Source: Zoogloea sp016790385 (GTDB lineage: Bacteria; Pseudomonadota; Gammaproteobacteria; Burkholderiales; Rhodocyclaceae). From it: DNA of 64,000 nucleotides. The translations under genes were made by a program, and so were the position numbers. Of this stretch, positions 51,473 through 59,398 are shown in pieces. The stretch lies in assembly GCF_041916735.1 (NCBI RefSeq), contig NZ_JAYRYY010000016.1, one strand, 5' to 3'. Every line of letters starts with the position of its first letter. Position 1 is the first letter of the stretch. The notes under the pieces were generated by a model. That model made no database searches, was not told the origin of the DNA, and saw only the letters and a program-made list of their open reading frames with translations.

Positions 51473-52530
51473 TGCACACCCCCAGCCACCAGAAACCGAT
51501 GGGTCAACGCATAGTCCTCGGCCACCAGGCCGGGCACGAACCGCGCTCGCGTGATGTCGCCCACCAGATCATCCAACGCATCGTCCAGGATGTTCAGCTC
51601 GGCCCCCTCGGCAAACCGCAGGAGGGTCCGCATGCGGGCCTCCAGGTAGGCCTTGCGGCGGGCCAACGCATCAGCGGCGCCCGCCCGTTCAGCGGCTTGC
51701 AGGGTCTCCGGCTCAGGCTTGCTCCCATGAGGCATGGCCTTGACCAAATGCGGATTCGAATCCGCATTTCCGTCGTGCCCGAAGGCCTCCGGCTCACCCG
51801 CCTCATCCCCTTCCAGGTCGGGGGGCGGCGCGTTCGCTGACGCCCGCAGCACCAGGCAATCCCGGGGCACCCGTTCATGCCCCATGCCTTCCGGCTGTGG
51901 CTCGCCATCGTCCCACAGCACGCAGGCGCTGCCATCCGGGTAGACCTTCACCACGCTGCCTGGGCGCTTGGCCAGGTGGCTCTCAATCCGGTCGGCGGGT
52001 TGGAGGGCAGCCGCTCCCTGTCCAGCTTCGTCCCGGCACCGCCGCACGGCTTCGCGCAAGACCTTGGTCGCCATGGGCGGGATGTCACTCAGAACCAGCG
52101 GGCCGACCTTTTCCTTCCGGGCCAGCGCTTCCAGTTGTCCGTCATCCAGCGGCAGCAGCTCGAAGAGCTTGCTCTGATTGCCCACCGCGGACAAAAGCGG
52201 CGTCAACGTCGCATTTGAAAGCCGCCGAAAAGCTGCCATAAACCGCGTGGCAGAAGGCGTCCCGATTCCAAGAGTCCTCAGGCGAACAAGAAAATTGCCA
52301 TGGGGGCAGAGCGCTTTGAGAGCTACCAGCCCGCGCCCCATCTCAAGGCAAGCCTCCACCGTGCGCCCCATCTGCGTAGCGACATAGCGCTGGATCAGAT
52401 CAGGGTCGGTGCAGTCGACGGGGAGGCGGTAGCCCGGCGGGAAGGGGGCCGGAACGGCGGGGAGAAGTTCGGGCGTTACGGAACGTGCAAGCGGCACAGG
52501 GCCGGCTTCGTGGGCGGAATGAGTGCTCAT
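51469..52530 (-). CDS. DUF3102-domain phage-region protein
   Basis: 353 residues from the ATG at 52530, with GGAG ten bases upstream. The DUF3102 core is MGRTVEACLEMGRGLVALKA then CPHGNFLVRLRTLGIGTPSA with TRFM. Such proteins occur in Mu-like phages and integrative elements and may be ParB-like or adaptor proteins. A segment VVKVYPDGSACVLWDDGEPQ and a helical C-terminus follow. First gene of the minus-strand phage cluster. Transcription would start in the palindrome-rich region at 52531-53112. Confidence 0.7.
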   Translation of the reverse strand: MSTHSAHEAGPVPLARSVTPELLPAVPAPFPPGYRLPVDCTDPDLIQRYVATQMGRTVEACLEMGRGLVALKALCPHGNFLVRLRTLGIGTPSATRFMAAFRRLSNATLTPLLSAVGNQSKLFELLPLDDGQLEALARKEKVGPLVLSDIPPMATKVLREAVRRCRDEAGQGAAALQPADRIESHLAKRPGSVVKVYPDGSACVLWDDGEPQPEGMGHERVPRDCLVLRASANAPPPDLEGDEAGEPEAFGHDGNADSNPHLVKAMPHGSKPEPETLQAAERAGAADALARRKAYLEARMRTLLRFAEGAELNILDDALDDLVGDITRARFVPGLVAEDYALTHRFLVAGGVQ

Positions 52531-52827
52531 GGAATGCTCCAACTGGTGGTTTGCTTTTCCGCCATCCCCCGACCAAGAGGGAGGACGGAACCGGGCAGGT
52601 TGGTCGACCGGCAGTTGGCACCGGCAGGGCCGAAGCCCTCCCACCCGGCCCGCCCATAGGGGCGCCACCGAGCGCGCACAAAAAAGCCGCGACGAATCGA
52701 ATCATGGCGCGGCTGTGCGCCAACTGTATCCGAGCGACCAAGCTCAGTTCGCTTCTGTTTCAGCGACGCCTGGAGGATAGGTCAAGTTTTAGTCCTGTGC
52801 AATATGTTTTAGCGTGGCAAAACAGAT

Positions 52828-52911
52828 ATTCCGCCGCAGCGGATCAAGTAAACACCAAGCCACTGATTTTTAAACAACTGCATCCATCATGGCTCCGCCG
52901 CGGCGGAATTC
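52828..52911. repeat. Palindrome repeat, copy B
   Basis: On the plus strand: TCCGC-CGCA-GCGGA (52830-52843), then about 50 bases including CACTGATTTTTAA, then TCCGCCGCGGCGGA (52894-52907, perfect 14-bp palindrome) running into AATTC. The whole unit aligns with copy A about 221 bases away. Where the arms differ, both sides change together (C...G versus T...A). Confidence 0.7.
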
Positions 52912-52965
52912 TGGCCAGCCTCGACGGGATCTCAGCGGGCAGGGCGCCTTTCATCGAAGACATCA

Positions 52966-52989
52966 AAATGCGGTGACGTCGCCGCATTT
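52966..52989. repeat. 24-nt near-perfect palindrome
   Basis: AAATGCGG-T-GACGTC-G-CCGCATTT: two eight-base arms around the palindrome GACGTC, with a single T/G mismatch pair. It sits between the two copies of the larger repeat and could be a regulator site or a hairpin. Confidence 0.55.
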
Positions 52990-53048
52990 CCCTTCCTCTG
53001 GCCGGTCTTGTCCCGGCTCCTCCGCCCTTAGAACGGGCTCTAGCGCCA

Positions 53049-53137
53049 TATTCTTCTGCCAGTGGCAGATCAAAAAAAACATAAGTCACTGATTCTTAAT
53101 TAACCATACCCTTCATTGTTCTGCCGCAGCAGAATTC
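53049..53137. repeat. Palindrome repeat, copy A
   Basis: TCTGCC-AGT-GGCAGA (53055-53069), spacer with CACTGATTCTTAATTAA, then TTCTGC-CGCA-GCAGAA (53119-53134) running into TTCC. The right palindrome encodes the last residues of the 89-residue gene on the minus strand. Bases flanking it (GCCGGTCCTGCCCCGG...) recur with changes at 53001-53035, so the duplication may extend beyond the palindromes. Confidence 0.7.
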
Positions 53138-53382
53138 CAGCCGGTCCTGCCCCGGTTCTCCCGCCCTTCGTCGAGTTGATCACACATCCACCGGAGTAGC
53201 TCCCGCGCCTCGGGGTTGATGTCCGGCGCCGTGGCCCACCGCTTGCGCCGCAGGCACACCTCCATCCGCGTCACGTCCATCCCGCCCTCCATCTCCACCA
53301 GGCTGGCCAGGTAGATCCAGGCCTGGGCCATCGCGTTCATCTGGGCTTCGAGCTTCAGCACACGCTGCTGCAGGGTGTTCAT
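53113..53382 (-). CDS. Small helical phage-region protein, unknown
   Basis: 89 residues: MNTLQQRVLKLEAQMNAMAQ, then LRRKRWATAPDINPEARELL and RWMCDQLDEG. Mostly helical with a coiled-coil start. Its last codons lie in copy A of the palindrome repeat. No family assigned. Confidence 0.55.
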   Translation of the reverse strand: MNTLQQRVLKLEAQMNAMAQAWIYLASLVEMEGGMDVTRMEVCLRRKRWATAPDINPEARELLRWMCDQLDEGRENRGRTGWNSAAAEQ

Positions 53383-53809
53383 GACAGGCTCCTTCGCTGG
53401 GTTGATGCAACTCAGCTTAGGCCCGGAAACGGGTGAAACTCAGATTCCAGCGGGGTATTTGTTTCGAAGGGCTGGTGGTATGGAGCTTTCGAAATTGGCC
53501 TCCGCTTCGAAGGCTGTGGAATCAGTTGCAGGGAGTAGGCACCGAGGATCTGACGGGGAACGCACTTGCGAAACGCTCCAAACCGGTTTGGAATTTCCCC
53601 CCGAGGCAGAACTCACTCCAACCCCAGGCACCCCGAATAGCCGTAGCCGCACAATTTCGCGAACCGTTCGCACTTCTCAGCCTGCTTTACCCCGTGAGAA
53701 CACGCTTCTCCGGGCGCTGACGAGTCCGCAATGTGCGAACCGTTCGCCATTCTGAATCAGCGCATACCCGCGCAGGGATTCGGCGTCGCTTGAGCAGCTT
53801 CGAACGAGC
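53383..53809. other. Non-coding region with several palindromes
   Basis: I see no reliable gene in these 427 bases. Features are TCCAAACCGGTTTGGA (53577-53592, perfect 16-bp palindrome), two copies of GCGAACCGTTCGC (53659-53671 and 53735-53747) 76 bases apart, and three TTCGAA sites between 53461 and 53515. It looks like a control region, perhaps a former early phage operator. Confidence 0.5.
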
Positions 53810-54796
53810 TCAGGCTAGTCCCAAGCGCCCAAGCAAGACGCTCTTGACCACAGCCAGGATGATCTCGAAGGCGCTGATCAAGGCCTCCTCCGCAATGGCA
53901 CCGGAATGCGTCATGGCGCTGCGCAGGTCGTACGCTTTGACGGTGCGCCTTGCCAGACCCTCGCGCTGTGGGATATCGCCGAGGGTCGGCTCATCAAGCA
54001 CCAAGCACCTGATCCGTCGTCGGATGGATGTCTCTTGCCGGAAGTGGATCTCTTTTCGCAGCGCCTCCAGGGCATCGCGGGCGTCCGGATCGACCTCGGT
54101 CGTCAGCAGATCACCGATATTCCGATGCAGATCGACCACCAGGCGCACAGCTGTCGGGTGCTTCTCAGTGACCGGCGCCAGGACTTCGAGCACAGTGACC
54201 AAGGTCAGGAAGCGAGCGCGGATCGACGTTTCATAGAAGTGCGACAGGTACAGGTCGAGTGCGGTGGCAAGTTTCTCATCAATGGCATCGGAAGCGGATT
54301 GCGTGCGCTCAATCCCACTGGCAAGCGCTTCCCTCACTGCATCTGCTGGATGAACGGCATGCCCCGAGGCATCGCCAAACAGGAGGGAACGAACGCGCTC
54401 CCCGGCCTTGAAGATCGCATACCCCTCTTCATCAATCACCCAGTGAAGTGGCTGAAATGGCCCTTCGACAGCCATGCCGAAGCTCTGCGCCAAATTTCTT
54501 TCCGCGGCGTAGGGATCGGGCACCGGGGTGATGTGCTGACGCTCGAAGCTGGGCGTGAAGGCAAGGTGATGCACCAGCGCGAGATTCCACAGCCCGCTCT
54601 TGAGCCTTGGCAGGTAGGCCTGCGCGTCGTCCTCCGACTCAAAGCCGGTCGCCTGCAGAATCAGGTGCGGCCCGATCAGTTTCGCCGTGACACTGATCTC
54701 GCCCTCCACCAGGTGCTGCTCAGAATCGAAACCGGTGACCGAAGCGGGACTGAGAACCTTGACGGAGAGGCGGAGGGTATAGCGAGGGACTGACAT
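53810..54796 (-). CDS. HEPN (ApeA-like) domain protein
   Basis: 328 residues. The C-terminal helical part (about 170-328) has RFLTLVTVLEVLAP and AYDLRSAMTHSGAIAEEALI, which includes the HEPN R-x4-H motif (Arg292, His297) and the long helices typical of ApeA-like HEPN ribonucleases. The N-terminal half (1-140) is beta-rich, with a possible sensor role. Apea-type HEPN proteins include abortive-infection effectors. Its place in a prophage remnant fits anti-phage or superinfection-exclusion function, but that is inference. It is expressed on the minus strand, upstream of the palindrome-rich control regions. Confidence 0.7.
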   Translation of the reverse strand: MSVPRYTLRLSVKVLSPASVTGFDSEQHLVEGEISVTAKLIGPHLILQATGFESEDDAQAYLPRLKSGLWNLALVHHLAFTPSFERQHITPVPDPYAAERNLAQSFGMAVEGPFQPLHWVIDEEGYAIFKAGERVRSLLFGDASGHAVHPADAVREALASGIERTQSASDAIDEKLATALDLYLSHFYETSIRARFLTLVTVLEVLAPVTEKHPTAVRLVVDLHRNIGDLLTTEVDPDARDALEALRKEIHFRQETSIRRRIRCLVLDEPTLGDIPQREGLARRTVKAYDLRSAMTHSGAIAEEALISAFEIILAVVKSVLLGRLGLA

Positions 54797-54957
54797 TGGG
54801 GCTACGTCCTGTGAAGGGGCTGTAACGGCCCTTGGTCGGGCCTCAACTTCGAACGCATCTATGGCGCCCGTGCGGCGCTGGCTGAACGGATGCGCCGCAG
54901 CATCCCAAAGTAATACAATCTGGCCACCCCGCCAACGAAATCCATGGAGCGCCCTCG

Positions 54958-55299
54958 ATGCCGCGCCTCAGCAAGATCGAAATGCTCTCCCCGGAAGTCC
55001 AAGCGCAGGTCGACGCGATCATCCGACGGCATCGGTATGCGGACTTGGATGGGATCAAGTCCGAACTGGACCGGCTGTGTATCGACATCTCCCGCAGCTC
55101 CGTTGGACGCTACGCTGTCCGCCTGGCTGAGTCCGACTCACTGGACTGCCGCGGTACAGGATCGACGTTGGTGGTTGTGATCGACACCAGATCCGACCAG
55201 TCGTCTCTGATCCGAACCACAGCATCGCCGGACGCGGTTCTGAGCGCCGTCGGCGCGATCACGGCATCAGGGAGCAACGACACAAAGCCCAGCACATGA
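54958..55299 (+). CDS. DUF3486 (Mu gp27-like, small terminase) protein, short
   Basis: 113 residues. The opening MPRLSKIEMLSPEVQAQVDA then IIRRHRYADLDGIKSELD and IDISRSSVGRYAVRLAES matches DUF3486, whose members in Mu-like phages act as the small terminase subunit. Normal length is about 180, so the C-terminal third is replaced by an unrelated tail. It is the only phage gene on the plus strand here. The large terminase that should follow is missing. Confidence 0.7.
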   Translation: MPRLSKIEMLSPEVQAQVDAIIRRHRYADLDGIKSELDRLCIDISRSSVGRYAVRLAESDSLDCRGTGSTLVVVIDTRSDQSSLIRTTASPDAVLSAVGAITASGSNDTKPST

Positions 55300-55362
55300 T
55301 CGGTTCTGTCACCCGGAGGCGATGCCGCCGCCGAGTTTCACCACGCTAAACGGCCTTTAGAC

Positions 55363-55435
55363 TTATTTCCCGGATAGTCCCCCTATTTCCCGGCTTATCC
55401 CGGATTTATCTCAGCATTCCCTAGTGATTTATCTC
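55363..55435 (+). repeat. Phased direct repeats near the right prophage edge
   Basis: TATTTCCCGG occurs at 55364-55373 and 55384-55393, exactly 20 bases apart, with a third CCCGG (in TTATCCCGGAT) at 55399-55403, 10 bases on. GATTTATCTC occurs at 55403-55412 and 55426-55435. Helically phased repeats of this kind resemble transposase- or repressor-binding sites at Mu-like ends, but I cannot confirm the end itself. Confidence 0.55.
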
Positions 55436-55472
55436 GCCCCCCTTCAGTAGGGCGAGTTTGCGAAGACCCCGC

Positions 55473-55591
55473 CCGGCATTGCCGGAAGGCGGGAACCCCC
55501 GAAGGGGGCGCGACAGCGGGGTACGTTTCTTTGCCTTCTTTCTTGTCGTACAACAAGAAAGAAGGTCGCCCGCCGGGGGCGAGTCCCCGGC
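55473..55591. repeat. Structured intergenic element, four hairpins
   Basis: CCGGC-ATT-GCCGG (55473-55485), CCCCC-GAA-GGGGG (55496-55508), CCTTCTTTCTTGT / ACAAGAAAGAAGG (13 perfect pairs, loop CGTACA, 55534-55565) and GCCGGGG-GCGAGT-CCCCGGC (55572-55591). It resembles dispersed structured intergenic repeats of betaproteobacteria. A genome-wide copy count would tell. No gene is present from 55300 to 55856. Confidence 0.55.
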
Positions 55592-55856
55592 CAATGTGAC
55601 GTAAGAGAGCGGAAAGCCGTCCGTAAGCACTCACCGGTTCAAGGTCGAAGGGAATGATCTAACGACCTTCACGTAAAGTCTGAAAAGCGCTTCACCCCCG
55701 ACAGGCAAGGCTCACCAAGCCCGGCGTGCCTGCCAGAGGCTGGGTTTACATACCTAACGCGAACATAGCCAATGAATTCGACCCCACGGTCCCTCCCGTC
55801 AGCGTCGCAGCCACTGGAAAGTCCCTTCCGCTTCTCCACGAGCGCCGAACAGCGCT

Positions 55857-56207
55857 TCAGGACGGGTTGTCGTAATCCCGCACATGGGTGCGGATCAGGA
55901 AGCTGCCGCCCATCACCAGCACGCCCCCCACGAAGGCCACCAGCCCGAAGGCCATGCCCATGAACATGTTCCAGTTGGCCTCGGTGTTGAGGCCGTCCGC
56001 CTGCTCCACGCCACCGGAGAAGGCGGCGAAGAGGCTTTCCAGGGCGGGCACGGCTGTATAGCTGAGTGCTGTCAGGCCCAGGGCGATGAATATGATGCCG
56101 ATGAACAGGAAGGGGCCGGGCCGCAGCAGCTTGGTCATGAAACTGGCGGGGGGGCGCGGGCTATCGGGCACGGCGGTGTCCTCGGGGCTGGGGGGCAGGG
56201 ACGGCAT
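55857..56207 (-). CDS. Small membrane protein downstream of murB
   Basis: 116 residues from the ATG at 56207, which shares one base with the murB stop (TGATG). A Pro-rich leader (MPSLPPSPEDTAVPDSPRPP) is followed by two transmembrane helices (GPFLFIGIIFIALGLTALSY and WNMFMGMAFGLVAFVGGVLV) and a short polar end. No family recognised. Overlap with murB places it in the same operon. Confidence 0.75.
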   Translation of the reverse strand: MPSLPPSPEDTAVPDSPRPPASFMTKLLRPGPFLFIGIIFIALGLTALSYTAVPALESLFAAFSGGVEQADGLNTEANWNMFMGMAFGLVAFVGGVLVMGGSFLIRTHVRDYDNPS

Positions 56208-57265
56208 CAGGCAGTGGGGCCGGCAAACACCGGCTCGGGTTCCAGCTCGACGCCAAAGCGGGTGCGCACATCGGCGCGCACGGCGGCACTGGTGGCCATC
56301 ACGTCGGCGCCGGTGGCACCTCCATGGTTCACCAGCACCAGGGCCTGCTTTTCGTAGCAACCCACCGGGCCCAGGCGCCGGCCCTTCCAGCCGGCCTGTT
56401 CGATCAGCCAGCCCGCGGCCAGCTTGACCCGGCCGTCGGGCTGCGGATAGCTGGGCAGGCCCGGGTGCAGGGCGATGAGGCGGGCGTGTTCGGCGGAGCT
56501 CACCACCGGGTTCTTGAAAAAACTCCCGGCGTTGCCGATCTCGGCCGGGTCGGGCAGCTTGCGCCGCCGGATGGCGATGACCGCGTCGGAGACTTGCAGT
56601 GCAGTGGGTTGAATGATGCCCCGGGTTTCCAGCTCCCGGGCCACGTCGGCGTAGCCGGTGTTGGCCTTCCAGGCCTTGGGCAGGCGGAAGGTGACGGCGG
56701 CGATCAGGTAACGCCCGGCGCCGGCCTGCTTGAAGAAGCTGTCCCGGTAGCCGAAGGCGCAGTCGCGCTTGTCGAAACCCACCGTCTTGCCGGTCTCCAG
56801 ATCGTAGGCGCGCAGGCTGTAGAAGTGCTCGGCCATCTCGATGCCGTAGGCGCCGATGTTCTGCACCGGGGCGGCGCCGACGGTGCCGGGGATCAGGGAG
56901 AGGTTTTCCAGGCCGGGCCAGCCCATCTCCAGGGTCCAGCGCACGAAGTCGTGCCAGTTCTCGCCGCCACCGGCGCGGATGAAGAAGGCCTCGGCGTCTT
57001 CCTGCACCCGGCTGCGGCCATGGAAGGCCACGTGCAGCACCAGGCCGGGAAAGTCGCCGGTGAGCACCAGGTTGGAGCCACCGCCGATCACCAGCCGGGG
57101 CAGGCCGGCCACCCGGGGGTCGTCGAGCACCGCGCGCAGGCCGTCCACTTCGTCCACCGCGGCGAACCAGGCGGCCCGGGCGGGCAGGCGCAGGGTGTTG
57201 AGGCTGTCGAGGGCCACAGCCTGGCGCAGCAGGCTGTCGGCGGAGACGGTGGGATTGCGGCTCAT
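56207..57265 (-). CDS. murB: UDP-N-acetylenolpyruvoylglucosamine reductase
   Basis: 352 residues, the longer type I form. MurB reduces the enolpyruvyl group with NADPH and FAD in peptidoglycan precursor synthesis. FAD-binding segments are LPRLVIGGGSNLVLTGDFPG and LIPGTVGAAPVQNIGAYGIE. The catalytic Ser is in the GNAGSFFKNPVVS loop, and the C-terminal Glu is in ELEPEPVF. The start at 57265 is 46 bases after the queF stop. Part of the polA-DUF2242-mltB-queF-murB operon. Confidence 0.95.
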   Translation of the reverse strand: MSRNPTVSADSLLRQAVALDSLNTLRLPARAAWFAAVDEVDGLRAVLDDPRVAGLPRLVIGGGSNLVLTGDFPGLVLHVAFHGRSRVQEDAEAFFIRAGGGENWHDFVRWTLEMGWPGLENLSLIPGTVGAAPVQNIGAYGIEMAEHFYSLRAYDLETGKTVGFDKRDCAFGYRDSFFKQAGAGRYLIAAVTFRLPKAWKANTGYADVARELETRGIIQPTALQVSDAVIAIRRRKLPDPAEIGNAGSFFKNPVVSSAEHARLIALHPGLPSYPQPDGRVKLAAGWLIEQAGWKGRRLGPVGCYEKQALVLVNHGGATGADVMATSAAVRADVRTRFGVELEPEPVFAGPTA

Positions 57266-57311
57266 GGGACTACCTTCTTGTCACTGCGTGACGCTCTTTC
57301 CGAGGGCGGGC

Positions 57312-58151
57312 TCATTGGCGCACTTCGGCAAGGGGCGCCGGCGCGGGCAGGCCCGGGCTGCGCCGGCAGGGGTTGATGTCCAGCCCGCCGCGGCGGGTGT
57401 AGCGGGCCCACACGCACAGCTCCGCGGGCCGGCACTGGCGCAGCAGATCGGTGTAGATGCGCTCCACGCACTGCTCGTGGAATTCGTTGTGGCGGCGGAA
57501 GGAGATGATGTAGCGCAGCAGCCCTTCCCGGTCGATGGGCGCCCCCCGGTAGCGGATCACCACCATGCCCCAGTCCGGCTGGCCGGTGACCAGGCAGTTG
57601 GACTTGAGCAGGTGGGAATACAGGGTCTCCTCCACCTCCGGCTGGCCGGCATCGGCGCGCAGCAGGCCGGGGTCGGGGGTGTAGCGGTCTACCGCGATGT
57701 CCAGAGTGTCCAGCAGCACGCCCTCGGGATAGCCGATGGCCCGCTGGGGCCGGCCCGACAGGGGCTCCACCTGCACCGTCACCGGCGCGCCGGCCGCGGC
57801 GGACAGATCCCGCGCCAGGGTCGCTTCCAGCTCCGCCACGCTGGCCACGGTGGTCTGGTTGAAGGCATTCAGGTAGAGCTTGAAGGACTTGGATTCAACG
57901 ATGTTGGGCGAATCCGCCGGCACCCGGAAGTGGGCCAGGGCGACCTCCGGCTTGCCCCGGGGGCCGAGCCACGACAGCTCGAAGGCCGTCCACAGGTCTT
58001 CGCCGACGAAGGGCAGGGCGCCGGGCGCGATGCCGATCTCGTCCCGCTTGCCCTGGCGGGAGATGGGAAAGAGCAGCTCGGGGGCGTAGTGCTCGGCGTA
58101 GGCGACGGCCTTGCCGAGGGGGGAGGCGTCGGGGTGATGGGGGGCGCTCAT
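57312..58151 (-). CDS. queF: NADPH-dependent 7-cyano-7-deazaguanine reductase
   Basis: 279 residues, the two-domain (unimodular tunnel-fold duplication) type. QueF reduces preQ0 to preQ1 for queuosine. ESKSFKLYLNAFNQT holds the signature Glu-Ser-Lys, and SNCLVTGQPDWGMVVIRY contains the nucleophilic Cys. FHEQCVERIYTDLL is also typical. The start overlaps the mltB stop (ATGA). Confidence 0.95.
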   Translation of the reverse strand: MSAPHHPDASPLGKAVAYAEHYAPELLFPISRQGKRDEIGIAPGALPFVGEDLWTAFELSWLGPRGKPEVALAHFRVPADSPNIVESKSFKLYLNAFNQTTVASVAELEATLARDLSAAAGAPVTVQVEPLSGRPQRAIGYPEGVLLDTLDIAVDRYTPDPGLLRADAGQPEVEETLYSHLLKSNCLVTGQPDWGMVVIRYRGAPIDREGLLRYIISFRRHNEFHEQCVERIYTDLLRQCRPAELCVWARYTRRGGLDINPCRRSPGLPAPAPLAEVRQ

Positions 58152-59398
58152 CCGCGATTCTCCTTGAGCGCCTTCAGCAGCTTCTGCCCTGCCCGCCCAT
58201 CCACGTTATGCCCCAGCCGTTGCTGTTCGAGCCGGATCGCTGCGCGGCTGGCGTCGCCGAGCATGCCGTCGATGGCGCCGATGGCGTGACCGCGGGCGGC
58301 TAGCAGGGTCTGCACTTCGCGCCGTTCGGCGCGGGAGAGGCCGGCGTCGTCGGTGGGCCAGGGGGTGGCGAAGGGGCCGCCGCCGCGCAGGCGGTCGGAC
58401 AGATGGGCGATGGCCAGGGCGTAGCTTTCGGCGGCGTTGTAGCCGTAGATGGCGTCGAAATTGCGGAACACCAGGAAGGCCGGGCCCTTGGGGCCGGCGG
58501 GCAGCAGCAGGCCGGCACTGCCGTCGCCGGTGAGGGGGCTGCCGTCGCTGCGTTTGACGCCCCGGGCGGCCCAGGCGGACAGGGCCTGCTTGTTGCGCCG
58601 GCCGGCGCCGCTGGCGTCGAAGCCGGCGGGCAGGCGCACCTCAAAGCCCCACACTTCGTCTTCGCGCCAGCCGGCTTTCTTGAGGAAGTTGGCGGTGGAG
58701 GCGAGGGCGTCGGGGATGCTGCCCACCAGGTCGCGGCGGCCGTCGCCGTCAAAGTCCACGGCCAGGCGGAGGAAGGTGGAGGGCATGAACTGGGTGTGGC
58801 CGAAGGCGCCGGCCCAGGAGCCGACCAGCTGCTCAGCCTTCACGTCGCCGGCATCCACGATCTTCAGGGCGTCGTAGAACTCGCCACGAAAGTAGGCCTG
58901 GCGGCGCCCGTAGCAGGACAGGGTGGACAAGGAGGTGAGCAGGGGGCGGCTGCCGAAGTTGCGGCCGAAGTTGCTCTCCACGCCCCATACGGCGACCACG
59001 GTGGCCGGGTCCACCTTGTAGCGGGCGGCCACGGCATTGAGGGTGTCGCCCCATTGTTTGAGCATGGTCTGGCCGTCGGCCACGCGCTCTTCATCCACCA
59101 GACCGGAGAGGTAGTCCCAGATGGGGGTGCGGAATTCGGGCTGGTAGTCGAGGAAATCCAGCACCTTCAGATCGGGCTGCAAGCTGGCGGTGAGGCGCTC
59201 GTAGCTGGCTCCGGACACACCCCGGGCCAGGGCGCCGGATTTGAGCTCGGCCACGCAGGGGGCGAAGCGGGCGGGGTCGGGGGTGTCGGCGGCGTGGGCG
59301 GCCGAGGCGAGGAACAGGGCCAGGGCCAGGCCCCTGCGAGTCGTCGCCGCAGGGAGGGTGATGCCCGTAAGGGAAGTGGGAAAGCGGGGCTTTTTCAT
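58148..59398 (-). CDS. Lytic murein transglycosylase, MltB family
   Basis: 416 residues with a signal peptide (LALALFLASAAHA). The SLT_2 domain carries catalytic Glu in VWGVESNFGR, plus GSWAGAFGHTQFMPSTFL and AVDFDGDGRRDL. A C-terminal peptidoglycan-binding domain (LSRAERREVQTLLAARGHAI ... GDASRAAIRLEQQRLG) follows. It cleaves glycan strands to 1,6-anhydro ends. No lipobox is present, so it is periplasmic rather than a lipoprotein like E. coli MltB. The start overlaps the DUF2242 stop by four bases. Confidence 0.93.
   Translation of the reverse strand: MKKPRFPTSLTGITLPAATTRRGLALALFLASAAHAADTPDPARFAPCVAELKSGALARGVSGASYERLTASLQPDLKVLDFLDYQPEFRTPIWDYLSGLVDEERVADGQTMLKQWGDTLNAVAARYKVDPATVVAVWGVESNFGRNFGSRPLLTSLSTLSCYGRRQAYFRGEFYDALKIVDAGDVKAEQLVGSWAGAFGHTQFMPSTFLRLAVDFDGDGRRDLVGSIPDALASTANFLKKAGWREDEVWGFEVRLPAGFDASGAGRRNKQALSAWAARGVKRSDGSPLTGDGSAGLLLPAGPKGPAFLVFRNFDAIYGYNAAESYALAIAHLSDRLRGGGPFATPWPTDDAGLSRAERREVQTLLAARGHAIGAIDGMLGDASRAAIRLEQQRLGHNVDGRAGQKLLKALKENRG

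Larger units (their letters stand above)
44055..55440. mobile_element. Decayed Mu-like prophage remnant
   Basis: Recognisable Mu-like genes are a tape measure protein, a tail chaperone, a Mor activator, a DUF935 portal, a DUF3102 protein and a short DUF3486 (gp27-like) gene. Transposase A/B, repressor, large terminase, capsid, sheath, tube and baseplate genes are missing. The gene order is compressed, with the portal almost next to tail genes. Remaining frames are open, so loss was by deletion rather than point mutation. The limits are approximate: panE terminator on the left, phased repeats on the right. Confidence 0.7.

Noticed and set aside
52700..52976. Plus-strand frame across copy B of the palindrome repeat (MARLCANCIRATKLSS...)
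   Set aside because: Codon choice is not clearly biased, no ribosome binding site or family, and copy A has a stop at the equivalent place.
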